In this document: piece by piece, positions 23,651 through 35,229 of the stretch | Layout of the letters: each line of letters opens with the position of its first letter | Position numbering within the stretch: the stretch's first letter is position 1 | Assembly: GCA_026874595.1 (NCBI GenBank) | Contig: CM049315.1 | Span: 65,869,916-65,933,915, forward strand | DNA from: Sipunculus nudus | Lineage: Eukaryota > Annelida > Sipuncula > Golfingiida > Sipunculidae | DNA length: 64,000 nucleotides | Reading direction: 5' to 3' | The notes under the pieces: generated by a model | The model's database searches: none | What the model was told of the DNA's origin: nothing | Seen by the model: the letters and a program-made list of their open reading frames with translations, nothing else | Made by a program: the position numbers and the translations under genes

Positions 23651-25281
23651 TTGAATAGCCGTATGCGAAGTACTGAAATCTTGTGATGGGATGGTTTTGC
23701 TGGAAAACTTTTATTAACAGCAAAACCGAACGGTTGAGTGAAAGAATAATCTTAACAAGACGACCATAGGTCACGCGCTTGCCGGAAACACTCTGACCCA
23801 GATTGGAAGACAGATAATGAGAGCATGTAATAAAGAAGACAAAGAGGAAAAAATGAGCCATTGTTTGTAAAGTTTGGACCAATATTGACACAGTTACGAT
23901 GGAAATAATAATCTGACGTGTTTTCATGACTTTGACCTATTCAAAAATAGATATACAGCTTCAAGAATTCGTTCCAATATACGATAGGTGAAAGTTGCAA
24001 AGTGATTCCTGGTAAACTGTGGCCTATAGAATGCTATTATAACAGAGGCAAGAACCAGCAAGAAGGCAACATTTAAGACAACTTGCAAAGTGACACAAAG
24101 TTTAGATCAGTTGACTAGACTTAGTTATGTAGAAGACGAAGGTGAAAAAAAATGAGCCAAAGTTTGTGAAGATAGGACCAGAATGGACAAAGTTATGAGA
24201 AAAATAACATTTTGAAGTGTTTTGAAGTGACCGACATACTAACAAAGCGGCACAAAGTAGAGACAAAAAGACTTAACTATGTTATGAAGAAGACAGAGGA
24301 AGAAAATAAGCTACAGTTTATGAAATTTAGGTTTAAAGTCTCAGAGATATGGGCAAAAAATGATATGTTTTAGTGTTTCATGTGCAGTGCCCCCTAGCGG
24401 CCATTTTCCAAAACTGAAAAATCACTTTCGAGATATTAGTGTAGGACTTAAGATGTATCAGTTTCAAAAGGATTCCTGCAAAACTGTGGCCTGTAGAATG
24501 CTATATGTTAGACACAAGAACAAGCAAGAAGGCGAAATTGATGACACCTGACAGATAGACAGACATACTGTCAAAGTGACACAAAGCTGAGGCCAGATGA
24601 CTTGACCTAGTTATGGAGAAGACTCAGGGGAAGAAATTAAGCTATAGTTTATGTAATTCAGGTGTATAGTTTCGGAGATATTGTCAACAAAATTATACGT
24701 TGATGAATTTTAAGTGCAGCGCCCCCTAGAGGCCATATACTGAAAATGAAAAATCAATTTTGAGATATTAGTGTAAGACATAAGATACACCAATTTCAAA
24801 AGGATTCTTGCAAAACTATGGCCTGTAGAATGCTATATGTAAGACAGAAGCACCAGCAAGAAGGTGAAATTGAGGTCAACTGACAGACAGACAGACATAC
24901 TGACAAAGTGACACAAATTTGAGCAAAGATGACAAGACCATGTTATGAAGAAGACACAGAGGAAGAAAATGACCCTAAGTTTGTGAAGATAGGACCAATA
25001 GTTACAAAAGTATGATGAAAATAAAATTTTGACGTTTTTCGATGACCTTGACCTTGACCTTTAACTTATGCCTACCGAAAACAATAGACTCCAGGACTTT
25101 TGATTTTCAATCAACCCTGAAAGTTTCAGATCGATTGCTAAAAAATTGTGGCCAGGAGAGTACTGACAAACAATCAAACAAACATCGTGACAAACAAACA
25201 CACAAACAGACATACGCAACTGACCAACATGCTTGCCGAAATCGAAGATTTCCGGCAAGCAATAAAGCTCCTGATTATGTC
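23651..25281 (+). repeat. ~330-340 bp satellite, block 1
   Basis: Diverged units marked by CTGTGGCCTGTAGAATGCTA (24021, 24488, 24820), GACAGACAGACATACTGACA, AATGAGCTA(C/T)AGTTTGTG and GATGACCTTGACCTT. Two units carry a CCCCCTAG(C/A)GGCC motif (24.39 and 24.72 kb). The block ends with a hairpin GCTTGCCG…CGGCAAGC at 25231-25260. Not coding. Confidence 0.8.
25231..25260. repeat. Terminal hairpin of the ~340-bp family
   Basis: GCTTGCCGAAATC, GAA, GATTTCCGGCAAGC: 13/14-bp arms with one unpaired base. Single arms occur at ~23.78, 31.71 and 36.87 kb next to units of the same family. Confidence 0.6.
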
Positions 25282-25518
25282 CCTTTAAGATCATAAGCAC
25301 ATTGAGGCCCTCAATGTATTGTCGCGATACTGTATATCGATGTAAATTCGTAATAATTAGTTGATACAAGGGACACTATTACCTTGCTATAACAGTATCC
25401 TAAGATTTGTTGTTTTTTTGCATTTAGTAAATACCAACGCAGAAAAAAAATTATTAGAATAGGTTGAATGGAGTGTACATAAAATCCTCCTGACTGGGTC
25501 ACTACATCCATGACTTAC

Positions 25519-25728
25519 CTCCTCATTTTCAGAGTGTAAACGGGCCCTTCCCCGTCGACTTTTCATGATAGCTTTCCATGTGCGTGTTGGATGGTCGTCC
25601 GGAAGATGTTTTATTGATAACTTTCTGTTGCTGGAAAAGCTGCCTGATTTTCTAGCCAGAGCCAGGGACAACTTGACAGTAGTCCGGTTTGAAAATGACG
25701 TCACTTTATGATTCCTCCTGTGTGACAT
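25519..25728 (-). CDS. Gene B first coding exon (CNBD2-like N-terminus)
   Basis: ATG at 25728-25726 followed by 70 codons to a strong donor (GAG|GTAAGT), phase 0. The peptide starts Met-Ser-His-Arg-Arg-Asn-His and is basic and Ser-rich (many Lys/Arg), with Arg-Thr-Trp-Lys-Ala-Ile near residue 49, ending Ser-Glu-Asn-Glu-Glu. It looks like a disordered, positively charged N-terminal extension. The ATG is preferred as the true start because the sequence upstream lacks a pyrimidine tract and a usable acceptor in the right phase. The next exon in phase is 14205-14275, giving an intron of about 11 kb. Family assignment comes from the following exons, not from this one. Confidence 0.55.
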
Positions 25729-28700
25729 TTTTTGTTCAGTTTGTTAATAAATTAAAAGACGATACTCCCGATCAAATGTATAGATACAACTCACAGGTTC
25801 GATAGATACGAATCACAGATTTGAACATATATGTATTCAATATGCGATGACACTATGATTCCTCTTCTAGGCCATTTTGGTTTAAATTTCAACAGATCAT
25901 TAGAGTTGTGGAATAACTACACAGCTATAGTTAACTCCATATACCCATGGCAGTTTTAGCTCCAGTGAAAGGCAGTATATGAGCACTGATTTAATGATAT
26001 GTAAACCTGTCGGCCCAGCAACGACATATGTGTCTCTGGTTAAAATAATCATTTCTTCATTCACTTGGTAGGGTCATTATCTCCGTGAATAATGACATAT
26101 CCAATCCCGTTATACTAAAAACGCATAATGGCGCACAATAGTGTGTACCGTGCTGGTATATACTTAGACCAGTCAGGGAGTTGTTTCTTGCACGCCGTGG
26201 TCCTTTTGCAGGTGGTTTCTGTCTTGAGCACTCTTTGGAACCTCTTACTTCCACTAATTGGGAACGAAAGATCAAAGGGCTTTTGTAACTCTCACAGACC
26301 ACGCATGTTCAAGACTTTGCGAAGGAGCGTGACGAAAACACGAGAGCTTCCTGTACATGCGTGTGCTACACCTCTAATTCTCAGGTCTATATATCCTGAG
26401 GCTTCCCGTGTACCTTTGCCAGGTTTGGTAGGATGTGCTTTGGTCCGTGGGAGGCGAATATCCGGACGTGAAGTGGTGCTTCACTTTGATATATAACCTT
26501 TTTAAGGGAACAGTATGGTACACACAAGGCCCTGGGATTACCAGAAACGGACAGTAACAATTTACATTAAAAATAGGACTGGAGGTTAAATATCCATCTG
26601 GACACGAATTATATAAACTTTCTCACTTACAAAAGCTGAGTTCTTGAGGCTATTGTAGTTATCATTACAACCTCAAACGCGGCTTGACTGCAGTCCCGCC
26701 CAGTCATAATCAAATTCCCTAGCTATATATCCATTTTCTGCTCGACTTCCTGTCCATTGTGGGGCATTTGACCTCGGCAGGATCAAGTAGATATTACTTG
26801 CTTACCACGCTAAGATTAGACCTCGCCGGGTATTAAATCGCGTCAGCAACACGTATAGACCATCGGCACTTATTTACCAACCCACTCTGTGGGGCTGGTA
26901 AACCATTATATATTCCTGACGACAGATTTCCTCTGAAGGCAATAAATACGCTGGAGCAGTACTGATTCCGCCCGTGTAGGCAGCAACATGAGCTGCCGAA
27001 GCCTGTACTGTATAGATGTCAGCTGTAGTTAGCCATTATGTTTACGATAGTTTTGGGTTCCTTTTTCTCTCATTTTACTGTATCACATGACCTCCGTATC
27101 TTTCATTATATCTCTGTATTTGCTCATTGTATCCTCGTCGCTGTTCGTTATGCTGTAACAATTGGTTCATATCTTTTAATATTTCTTTTAATAGTTATAC
27201 CCCTGAAAATATTTAAGTTAAAATATAAAAATGTAATAATTTTACTTACGGCCGCGGCATAAATTATCACAACTGCTGCATTATAACTGCGAATTTCTAG
27301 AACAATAATTTATTAATTTATGCACGTTCTTTGATGGAGTGATTTTCATCTGTAGCAGACCCATGAAAGAGATGTTTTTATCAGCAGACATTATTATGAA
27401 ACTGTATCTAATATTTTTACGCGGGTTCACAACGATATTCACATTATGGTTGCTATGCAGCATTTTACTTCTAACGGGTTTGTAACAATCAAACGCAGTT
27501 TGCAGGTAGACTTAAATGTTTGTGTAAGGTCTGCTAATACAATGCATGAAGCCGTCACGCAGGCATTCTGGTCTGCATGTGATGTTATCCAGTCTTATTA
27601 TATTATCTATTATCTTATCATATTATCTTTGATAAGCCGGTCGATATAGTTGTTTGACGAATTTTTCCTCCATAGTTATGCGTAATTTTTAATCATAAGA
27701 TTCTATTGGTTTTTCCTTGAACCCTTTGCACATTCACCTCGATGAGGTCAATGTCATCTGATTAGTGCGAACACCATGTTGAAAGTGACGAAACGGCATT
27801 ACGTCACAATAGTCTTACCACACGCTCAGCAAGACGGGCGCTTTGGAATGATTCTTTTAGTGACCACTGGATGTTTCTTCAATTTAAGAACAATCTCCTA
27901 AGGGCAATGGACTGTGCTGCATGGTAAGACCGTGAGTCCTTTATGGATTTCCATAAATGTCCTCAGACTTCAATACTTTTCATGCATTGCCAATAATAAC
28001 AGTATATTTCCAATTAGTATAATGTATTTATAATAAATTCAGTGTATTCCAGTAATTATCATATAGTTCCAGTAATTACGTTTTCGTAGTAAGTATTATG
28101 CATTGTGATGAAATTACTAAATATTTCCAATAATTCCCTTATCTTTCTTGTAACTACACGCGTGTTTTAATCATTGATTAAAACAATCATAACCTCGGAA
28201 TATCTAAATATTTCCATTTCGCAATAACATTTTGCACTGTATCCAAAGCCCGTCCCGGCTCAGAAATGCACTGCAAATACCGGGTATACAGAAGTAGGTA
28301 TGCCTTAGAATTGCCAAGTGTGAACGCGTCTCCCATGTAGCCATTTAAAGTCCCCGTGTCGTTAAGTAAAGGTACATCAGACTAGCATATCTATACATAA
28401 GTCCGTGACTGGCTCAAATGCTTACAGGAGCGTACCCAGGTATATAGAGTATCCTTTATCTTGCCACGAATCTCCTCTTGTCACAGTAATGGTATTGTCA
28501 AGAAATAAGCCATTCCCATTTCAATTAGCCCTGTCAACATGCTTTTTATGAGCGCTGTACTGTCGTATGTATATCTCCTGTTGGCTCGGGAGGGAGCCTT
28601 TGTGTTTGTCGGCACAAATTAACCAAACTGGCTTGAAATCGATTTTCCACACGCTGTCAAAGTAAGTCAGTTAAATACACCAATTATCTGTATAGCCGCG

Positions 28701-29201
28701 TTGCCATGGCATTATGATTTTTACTTAGTACCGATATTATTCTCTCACTTTCATATCCTACTGCAAACATTCCAGATTACAAGTTTATATAATTGTTCTT
28801 ACGGCTGGCTGTGCGTCAAAGATCGTCGGCGCACACTGGCTTATAAAAGCTGTACATGATATACACTGAGGCGAAATAATACGTGATTAACGGGTCCTGT
28901 TCCCTATGAGCCCACACGCAGTCGTTTCACGCTTTACAGCTTAATGCGTTTACGGTAAATGGTCTCGTTTTCGAGTGGATAAAGTCCTGAATGCGAACTG
29001 CTTCCTGTACATAGCATGTATCGCTCGTTTAGGAATGGAAAGGGAACCTAGGTAAAAACATCTTATAATTGGAGACTATAAATTACTTCGAAAATCGTTA
29101 AAGTTTGGGCAGGAAAACATTCACTGCGTATTCTCAGTATGTAGGCATCATAAACAAAATTGACAGGTTGACGAACAAAATTTAAAATGAACTGACACAT
29201 A

Positions 29202-29203
<2 letters not shown>
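25729..29203. other. Upstream of gene B first exon; no gene seen
   Basis: The gene B promoter should lie in the first few hundred bases. I see no clear TATA box. Open frames at 26.06-26.50 and 27.04-27.65 kb lack splice, domain or codon support. Short TTCCA(G/A)TAATTA repeats occur at 28.0-28.13 kb. Confidence 0.4.

Positions 29204-29204
<1 letters not shown>

Positions 29205-29250
<46 letters not shown>
29205..29250. repeat. (AT)n microsatellite
   Basis: An AT dinucleotide run. Preceded and followed by unremarkable AT-rich sequence. Confidence 0.95.
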
Positions 29251-29251
<1 letters not shown>

Positions 29252-31390
29252 TATTTAAGTGTTCCTTTTTCTGCAAAATTAGCTTCTCATCGTTTTCCTC
29301 AGAAAAATAAGATAAGGTGATTTCCCATACATGGGCAATGGAGTGAAAACATGTATTCAAACAATTAATTTTATTATGCAATACTGTAAAATCGTAGCAC
29401 AATAAATATTAAATCTATGTATATTAAAGAAATGCTCGTAATAATTTTTATATCAAGTCACAACGAAAAGCTACTATATATCAACAAACAAGCGTATACA
29501 AAACAGACAAAGGTACAATTAAATCCATAGCTGAAAATGATTTCTGGGCTAACTGAAAAGTTAGCTCTCCTTAACTTCATACAAATACGAGGAGACAGGA
29601 GCTGACAGTAGCTTAGCCACCGACGGTGACTTAAATGTTAGATATAGCTGAAAGAACATTTTAGTCAGATACCATGCATATATGCACTTGCATGGGTGGA
29701 TTATAAGCTCTATACGATCTGTATCTGAGAAAATCCTAAATTATCCCGGATATTTTATTTATTTGGACAAAGTTTATTTATTTGGACAAAGTTTATTTAG
29801 TTTATTTATTTAGACATTGTTTATAAGCTAATACAGATAAATTCTCAGTTTAAATTCGCGTATATCTTTTTATGATACAGTACGCAAAACCAAGTCGTCA
29901 CAAATACGTTCTCTCTCAATGTCATGCATCATGGCGGCTGTGACAGTTTGCTCTGTGTCTTCTTGGACCAAAATATAAAATTACAGAAGTTAAAAAACAC
30001 TTCATCTTGCTTAAATGTTGCAGTTTGGTTCTTAATACGATACTTATACTATGGAGTAAAAGTTTTAATGTTACAATGTCCATTACAATGAATACCAAGC
30101 TCCCTCTTCCAGAAAACATGATCGGATCGTGTACCAACACCACTCAGCTCAGTGTATGGGCAGGCGACGGAACAGTCAACCCATCATAGGTCATGAGAGG
30201 GTTCGTCGCTGCAGGCGGCTAACAGCAGCTGGGTTCCGTGATTGTCAGTACACAGGTGAGTACACAAGGTAAAGTACGCTGTAGTACCCAAATCTAATCA
30301 TTGCTCAAATAAATACGGCTGACACTCTGAAAAATCACTGTTACTATCACCGTTTAGCGACGTGTAGTTCGTCATGCTTGATAGATGTATTAGTTTGCTA
30401 AACACTTCCGTTTCAAGTGCGTCCCCGTGACAAAGCCCGCTAGTAATGAAAGGGGTCTGCGCTTGTTATTTCTATACTTGTAATATACGCTGTAAACTTG
30501 GTTTAAATAACTCGCAATAACCCGCTTAAAATAAAAACACACTTCTACACAAACCACTTTCTGTGACATATCACAATAAATCATGCCATAAAGCGGGCCT
30601 CATTCATTGTCGCCTCCCCCGTCATGAATGTGATGAGTTGGAGCAATATGCAGCGACCAGTTCCTTCTGTGATGAAGCAAGTTTATTATAGATTTCATTA
30701 CATCTGTGCCAAGTGAGGCCTTATCGCTGTGTTGTGGCCGATAGGGAGCCACTGTATTTTCACTGTGTTTTGCGGTTCAAGGATTTTTTTTTCACGGGGG
30801 GGGGGGGGGAGCTAAATTTTTTTAAAGACACACACACATATATAATATATATGTATATATATATATATATTTATATATAAACATACATATATACCCGTTT
30901 TTGCCTAATCTGGCTTATTCTCGTTTGTCGTCAAACCTGACAAGATTTGACGTGAGATACAATTGTCTTTGAAAGCTAGTAAGATGGTACACTTAGCAGA
31001 CAACTAGACGTGTCTAGCGTTAAATGTGACAAGATAGAAAACATTTTTGTGACGAGATAGAAAATAAATTTAACAAAAATACGTTGTACACTCCCGAATG
31101 AGGCCTATTGTCCTCAGAAAGAAGTTTCAGGTGTAGCCAAACAGTTGTGATATGTTTTATAGTGTATAGAGCTTTGGCGAGACTTGTAATAAGGTTACTT
31201 ACGGAAACGTACGGAATGCTGCCTGGTTAAAATAAAGATCTCTATCTAGCCTTAACAAGTTGTAAAAATATGACGCAATATTTTCGATTTTAATTAATTT
31301 TACTCCAAAAATGCGTAATCATTGTAACCGCAACACCAGGTAATTAACCCCGAGAACATTGCTATGGAGAGACGAATAAAACGAGTTACA
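29251..31390. other. Intergenic with short repeats
   Basis: TTTATTTATTTGGACAAAGT tandem at 29.75-29.82 kb, a G-run at 30.80 kb and an AT tract at 30.83-30.89 kb. 30.07-30.25 kb is GC-richer with a possible donor CACAG|GTGAGT on the plus strand, but no matching partner exon. Confidence 0.4.
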
Positions 31391-31818
31391 GTTTAAGTGG
31401 CTATGATTTCTTATTACAAAGATCTGAAGAAAAAACAGCTTTAATGTTTTTTGGTGACCTTGATCTTGAGCTGTAGTTTGTGTGGATAGAAACATTTCGG
31501 ACGAAGTTATTAGGAAACAAAGATAATGAGGTTTTTCGATGACTTTGACCTTGACGTTGGACTAATATTTACCAAATACAAAAAGGTTCCAAGGACTTTT
31601 GATTTTCAGTCAGCTGTGTGATTATCAAAGTGATTGCTGCAAAACTGTTGCCTGTAGACTACAGAGACACAGGCAAACAGATTAAACGACCATGGTTCGA
31701 TGGGCTTGCCGAAAATTGAAATTAGACGGACAGACAGATAGACAGGCGGACAAAGGGACAAGGGAACATGTGGAAACAGTCAAACGAATGAGCAATATTG
31801 TGCGGGAGCAGAAAAAAA
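31391..31818 (+). repeat. ~340-bp satellite, fragment left of the composite element
   Basis: TTTTTGGTGACCTTGATCTT, CAAGGACTTTTGATTTTCAG, CTGCAAAACTGTTGCCTGTA and GGGCTTGCCGAAAATTGAAA are the words of the 23.65-25.28 and 35.23-38.0 kb blocks. Confidence 0.65.
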
Positions 31819-32750
31819 GTGACCCAGGGTTCATGACGCTCAGCTGTCTAGAATGACATTCACAAAAGGAATTTTATCATCTAATGCCAAATTTTAAAGG
31901 AGGTATCCCAAGCATAGATCAAAGGATATGGGTAACAGAGATCTAAGTTTAGTTTTCCAAGGAGATTTGTCATGGACCTTACTGGATGTCAAGTTAGAAG
32001 CTTCTAGAAACAATGGTTACGGTTTGTGCCCTGTTAATGGACGACCGCATCTGTCAAGGTCATAAAAATAAAATTTAAAGAAAATGCGTAAAAATTTGAA
32101 AAAAAAAATCCAGGTAGTGCCACCAGTCTGCAGAAACCAATGAAAAACTCCATGACCGATCTGCATGAAAAGAATCATGGTGGTACATGCATTAGTTTTT
32201 CAGAAATTGGAGCTTTTGTATCAAATTTTTAAATATACTGAGGGGTATTTACAAACCCTATAGCTCAAAGGATATGGGTAACAGAGACCAAATTTCAGGT
32301 TTCCAAGATGATATTCCATGGACCTCCCTGGATGTTAAATTAGAAGATTCTAGGTTGAATGGTAACGATAAGTACCCTATTAACAGACGACTGCATCTTT
32401 GAAGGTCTGATAAATAAAGAAAAAAAATTGCGTAAAAATTAGAAAAACTAGATGTGTCGGAACGACACGAATGCCCCCGTCTGGAGCAAATTAGAAATAT
32501 TTGTTAAATTTTGTAAAATTTTTAAGTTCAGGAGCTGTCATATAGTCAAAATTAGGTCCACCATCACAAAATGCCAACTCGATCTGTAACTGGTCATAAT
32601 CAAGTGACACACCAAAAATCAGGCCAGTATCTGAAGGCATTGTGGAAAAAGTCCATACATGTGCATTTTTCATAAAAATTTCTTTTTTCACGAAATTTTC
32701 TATGTTCAGGATCTGTCATACGGTCAAAATATTGGTCAACTTGGACGAAA

Positions 32751-33374
32751 CGCGAACTCGATCGGTTAGTGCATGTTCATTATGCGCCCACAGACCAAGA
32801 AATGGCCAGTATCTGTTAGCATTGCATTGCGAAACTAGAATTTTAACAAAAGCTGATAATCAGTTACAATTTTAAATTGGAGAGGCATGTACCATGTTTC
32901 ATAACAATCCACCAAATGCTTTCTGAGAAATAAGCTCCTAAATTGGTCAACTTAGAAACGCGAACTCGATCGGTAAGTGTTCATTATGCGCCCACAAACC
33001 AAGAAATAGGCCAGTATCTGTAAGCATTGCATAGCGAAACTAGAATTTTAACAAAAGCTGATAATCAGTTATAATTTTAAATTCGAGAGGTATGTACCAT
33101 GTTTCATAACAATCCACCAAATGCTTTCTGAGAAATAAGCTCCTAAATTGGTCAACTTGGACGAAACGCGAACTCGATCGGTAAGTGTTCATTATGCGCC
33201 CACAGACCAAGAAATAGGCCAGTATCTGTAAGCATTGCATTGCGAAACTAGAATTTTAACAAAAGCTGATAATCAGTTATAATTTTAAATTGTAGAGGTA
33301 TGTACCATGTTTCATAACAATCCACCAAATGCTTTCTGAGAAATAAGCTCCTAAATTTTTTTCTAATAAAAGCT
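32751..33374 (+). repeat. 208-bp tandem repeat, three copies
   Basis: Copies start at 32751, 32959 and 33167 with CGCGAACTCGATCGG, exactly 208 bp apart. They are nearly identical, so recently amplified. Contains ATTATGCGCCCACAGACCAA and TGTACCATGTTTCATAACAA. Confidence 0.9.
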
Positions 33375-33428
33375 CTGTGACCTTAGAAATGTGACCTTTG
33401 AAATTGACAAAGATTTTGTAAATAAACC

Positions 33429-33735
33429 GGCTTCTGTGGCTCAGGAGTAGAGCGCAGGACTCAAAGCCGGGAGATCGTGAGTTCGAATCTCAGCCGAGGC
33501 GGTGAGATTTTTTACGGTCGGCCCCCGCCCAGGGTAAGCGCTCTGCAGGCTTAATGGGGAGACTGTGCCCATCAGTCGTGTTTCACTCACCAACGAGAGC
33601 GCCTTTCGGGGGTTCCTCGGTGTTATGACCCAATCATGGGGATGACACACACAAAGGCCCGCAGGAGTGGTATACCGAACCTCCTGGTTGACGCCAGGAA
33701 ATATCGGATACAAGCCCCTGTCACGTAGTCAGAAA
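33429..33735 (+). mobile_element. tRNA-derived SINE
   Basis: The first ~77 bp resemble a tRNA: A box TGGCTCAGGAGTAGAGC (33436-33452) and B box AGTTCGAATCTCAG (33480-33493). A GC-richer body follows to about 33735, including CAGGGTAAGCGCTCTGC and GGAAATATCGGATACAAGC. RNA polymerase III would transcribe it. The minus-strand 90-codon frame over it is the usual SINE shadow. It sits inside the composite repeat region 31.8-35.2 kb. The exact 3' end and tail are uncertain. Confidence 0.7.
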
Positions 33736-33904
33736 CCGGAATGGAACTCTGCAGATGTACATATATTTAGTTAAGCAACGCATTAAAAAATGGAGGTGGT
33801 TACCTCCACAAAAAAATCTTAAAAAAAAAAAAAGATTCTGTAAATATGCAATAGCACTGAAGAAAGAAGTTCCTGTGATGAATACCTTTGGGGATATCCT
33901 GCAC

Positions 33905-34445
33905 AAAAGGCCAAAATTGAAAAATCCGATAAAAATTCATTAAAAAATCAGAAATTGTAGGCGGCGCCACCAAAATTGTGCAGCACGTACAGATCATCAG
34001 TCCCAATGACCACAGTATGTTTTGTGAAAATCCACACAATGGTTCCTGAGATATAAGCTTCTAAGTGTTTTTCTATAATCAGCTCTCAAACAAAGAAAAA
34101 TAGGTCAAGGTCACCCATCTTCGAACTTGACCAAGAATTGGTTGATATACATCATCACCAAAGAAATAAAAATTCCTACGGCGAATTCTTTAAGAGATAA
34201 CATGTTCACAAGGCCAAAGGTGAAAGTCTGATAAAAATTCATAAAAAAATTCGAAATTGTAGGTGGCGCCAACAAACCTGTGCAGCAGGCACAGACCATC
34301 AGTCTCAATGATCATAGTAAGTTTTATGAAAATCCTGAGATATAAGCTTCTGAGTGTTTTTCTATGATCAGCTCTAAAATGTAGAAAAATGGGTCAAGGT
34401 CACCCATCTTCGAACTTGACCGAGATTCTTTCGATATACATCTTC
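33905..34445 (+). repeat. ~304-bp tandem repeat, two copies
   Basis: AAATTC…GGCGCCACC-containing units at ~33910 and ~34214 share GATATAAGCTTCT, TTTTTCTAT(A/G)ATCAGCTCT and GGTCAAGGTCACCCATCTTC. Confidence 0.85.
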
Positions 34446-35229
34446 ACTGACAAATAGCCCATCAGCCTATGGGACTGAAAGCTAAAAAGGCTGCACATGT
34501 ACAATTGTCATGAAAATTTCTTTCTTTTTTCATGAAATTTTTTTATGTTCAGGAGCCCTCAAACGGTAAAAAATATGTCAACCTTGACGAAACGCAAACT
34601 CGATCTGTAACTTGTCTTTATCTGCCCTGACACAAAAAATTAGACCAGTATCTGCAGGCATTGCGAAAAAAAATGCCGTACATGTGCATTTTTCATGAAA
34701 ATGTATATTTTTCATGAAATTTTCTATGTTCAGGAGCCGTAAAACGGTCAAAACACACCAAAAAATTAGGCAAATACCTGCAGGCATTGTGTAAAAGTCC
34801 GTACAACTGATTCATTTTTGAATGACAGAATGACGGACATGGGTAAAACTATATGCCTGGCCACTTTGTGGCGGGGGCATAAAAAATCCAAGTGGCACCA
34901 CCAGTCTGCATGAACTGATGAAACAGCACGTGATGAATATTTATGCAAAGAATCATGGTGTTCAATGCTTTGGTTGTTCAGATACTGAAGGTTTTGTATA
35001 CTTATTTTTTAATAATTCTGCTCGAAGGATATGGGTAACAGAGACATAATTTTAGGTTTCAAAATATTTATGGACCTCCTTGGATGTCAAGTAGGAAGAT
35101 TCCAGGTCCAATGGTTACGATTTGTGCCCTGTAAACGGACGGACGGACAGGCAGACAGACAGACGGACGCCGGACAAAGGCTGAACGTCATTGCTCAGAT
35201 GACTTTTAGCCAAATGAGCTAAAAAGTAA

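Larger units (their letters stand above)
31819..35226 (+). mobile_element. Composite non-autonomous element, copy 3
   Basis: Begins GTGACCCAGGGTTCATGACG and ends GCTCAGATGACTTTTAGCCA plus AATGAGCTAAAAAG, the ends shared with the 16.35- and 59.25-kb copies. The pre-terminal segment has repeated GGACGGACGG/CAGACAGAC steps. Inside are two internal end-like segments (~32.0 and ~32.35 kb), 208-bp and ~304-bp tandem units and a SINE. No transposase is visible. Flanks on both sides are the ~340-bp satellite, suggesting insertion into that array. Shared ends with variable tandem cargo recall pearl-type (Helentron-associated) elements of bivalves; that match is inference. Confidence 0.55.

Noticed and set aside
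26128-26496. 122-codon plus-strand frame
   Set aside because: No recognisable protein, no splice boundaries, and an overlapping minus-strand frame of similar quality.
33429-33505. Functional tRNA gene
   Set aside because: A and B boxes are present, but the fold and 3' end are not tRNA-like and a SINE body follows without a break.
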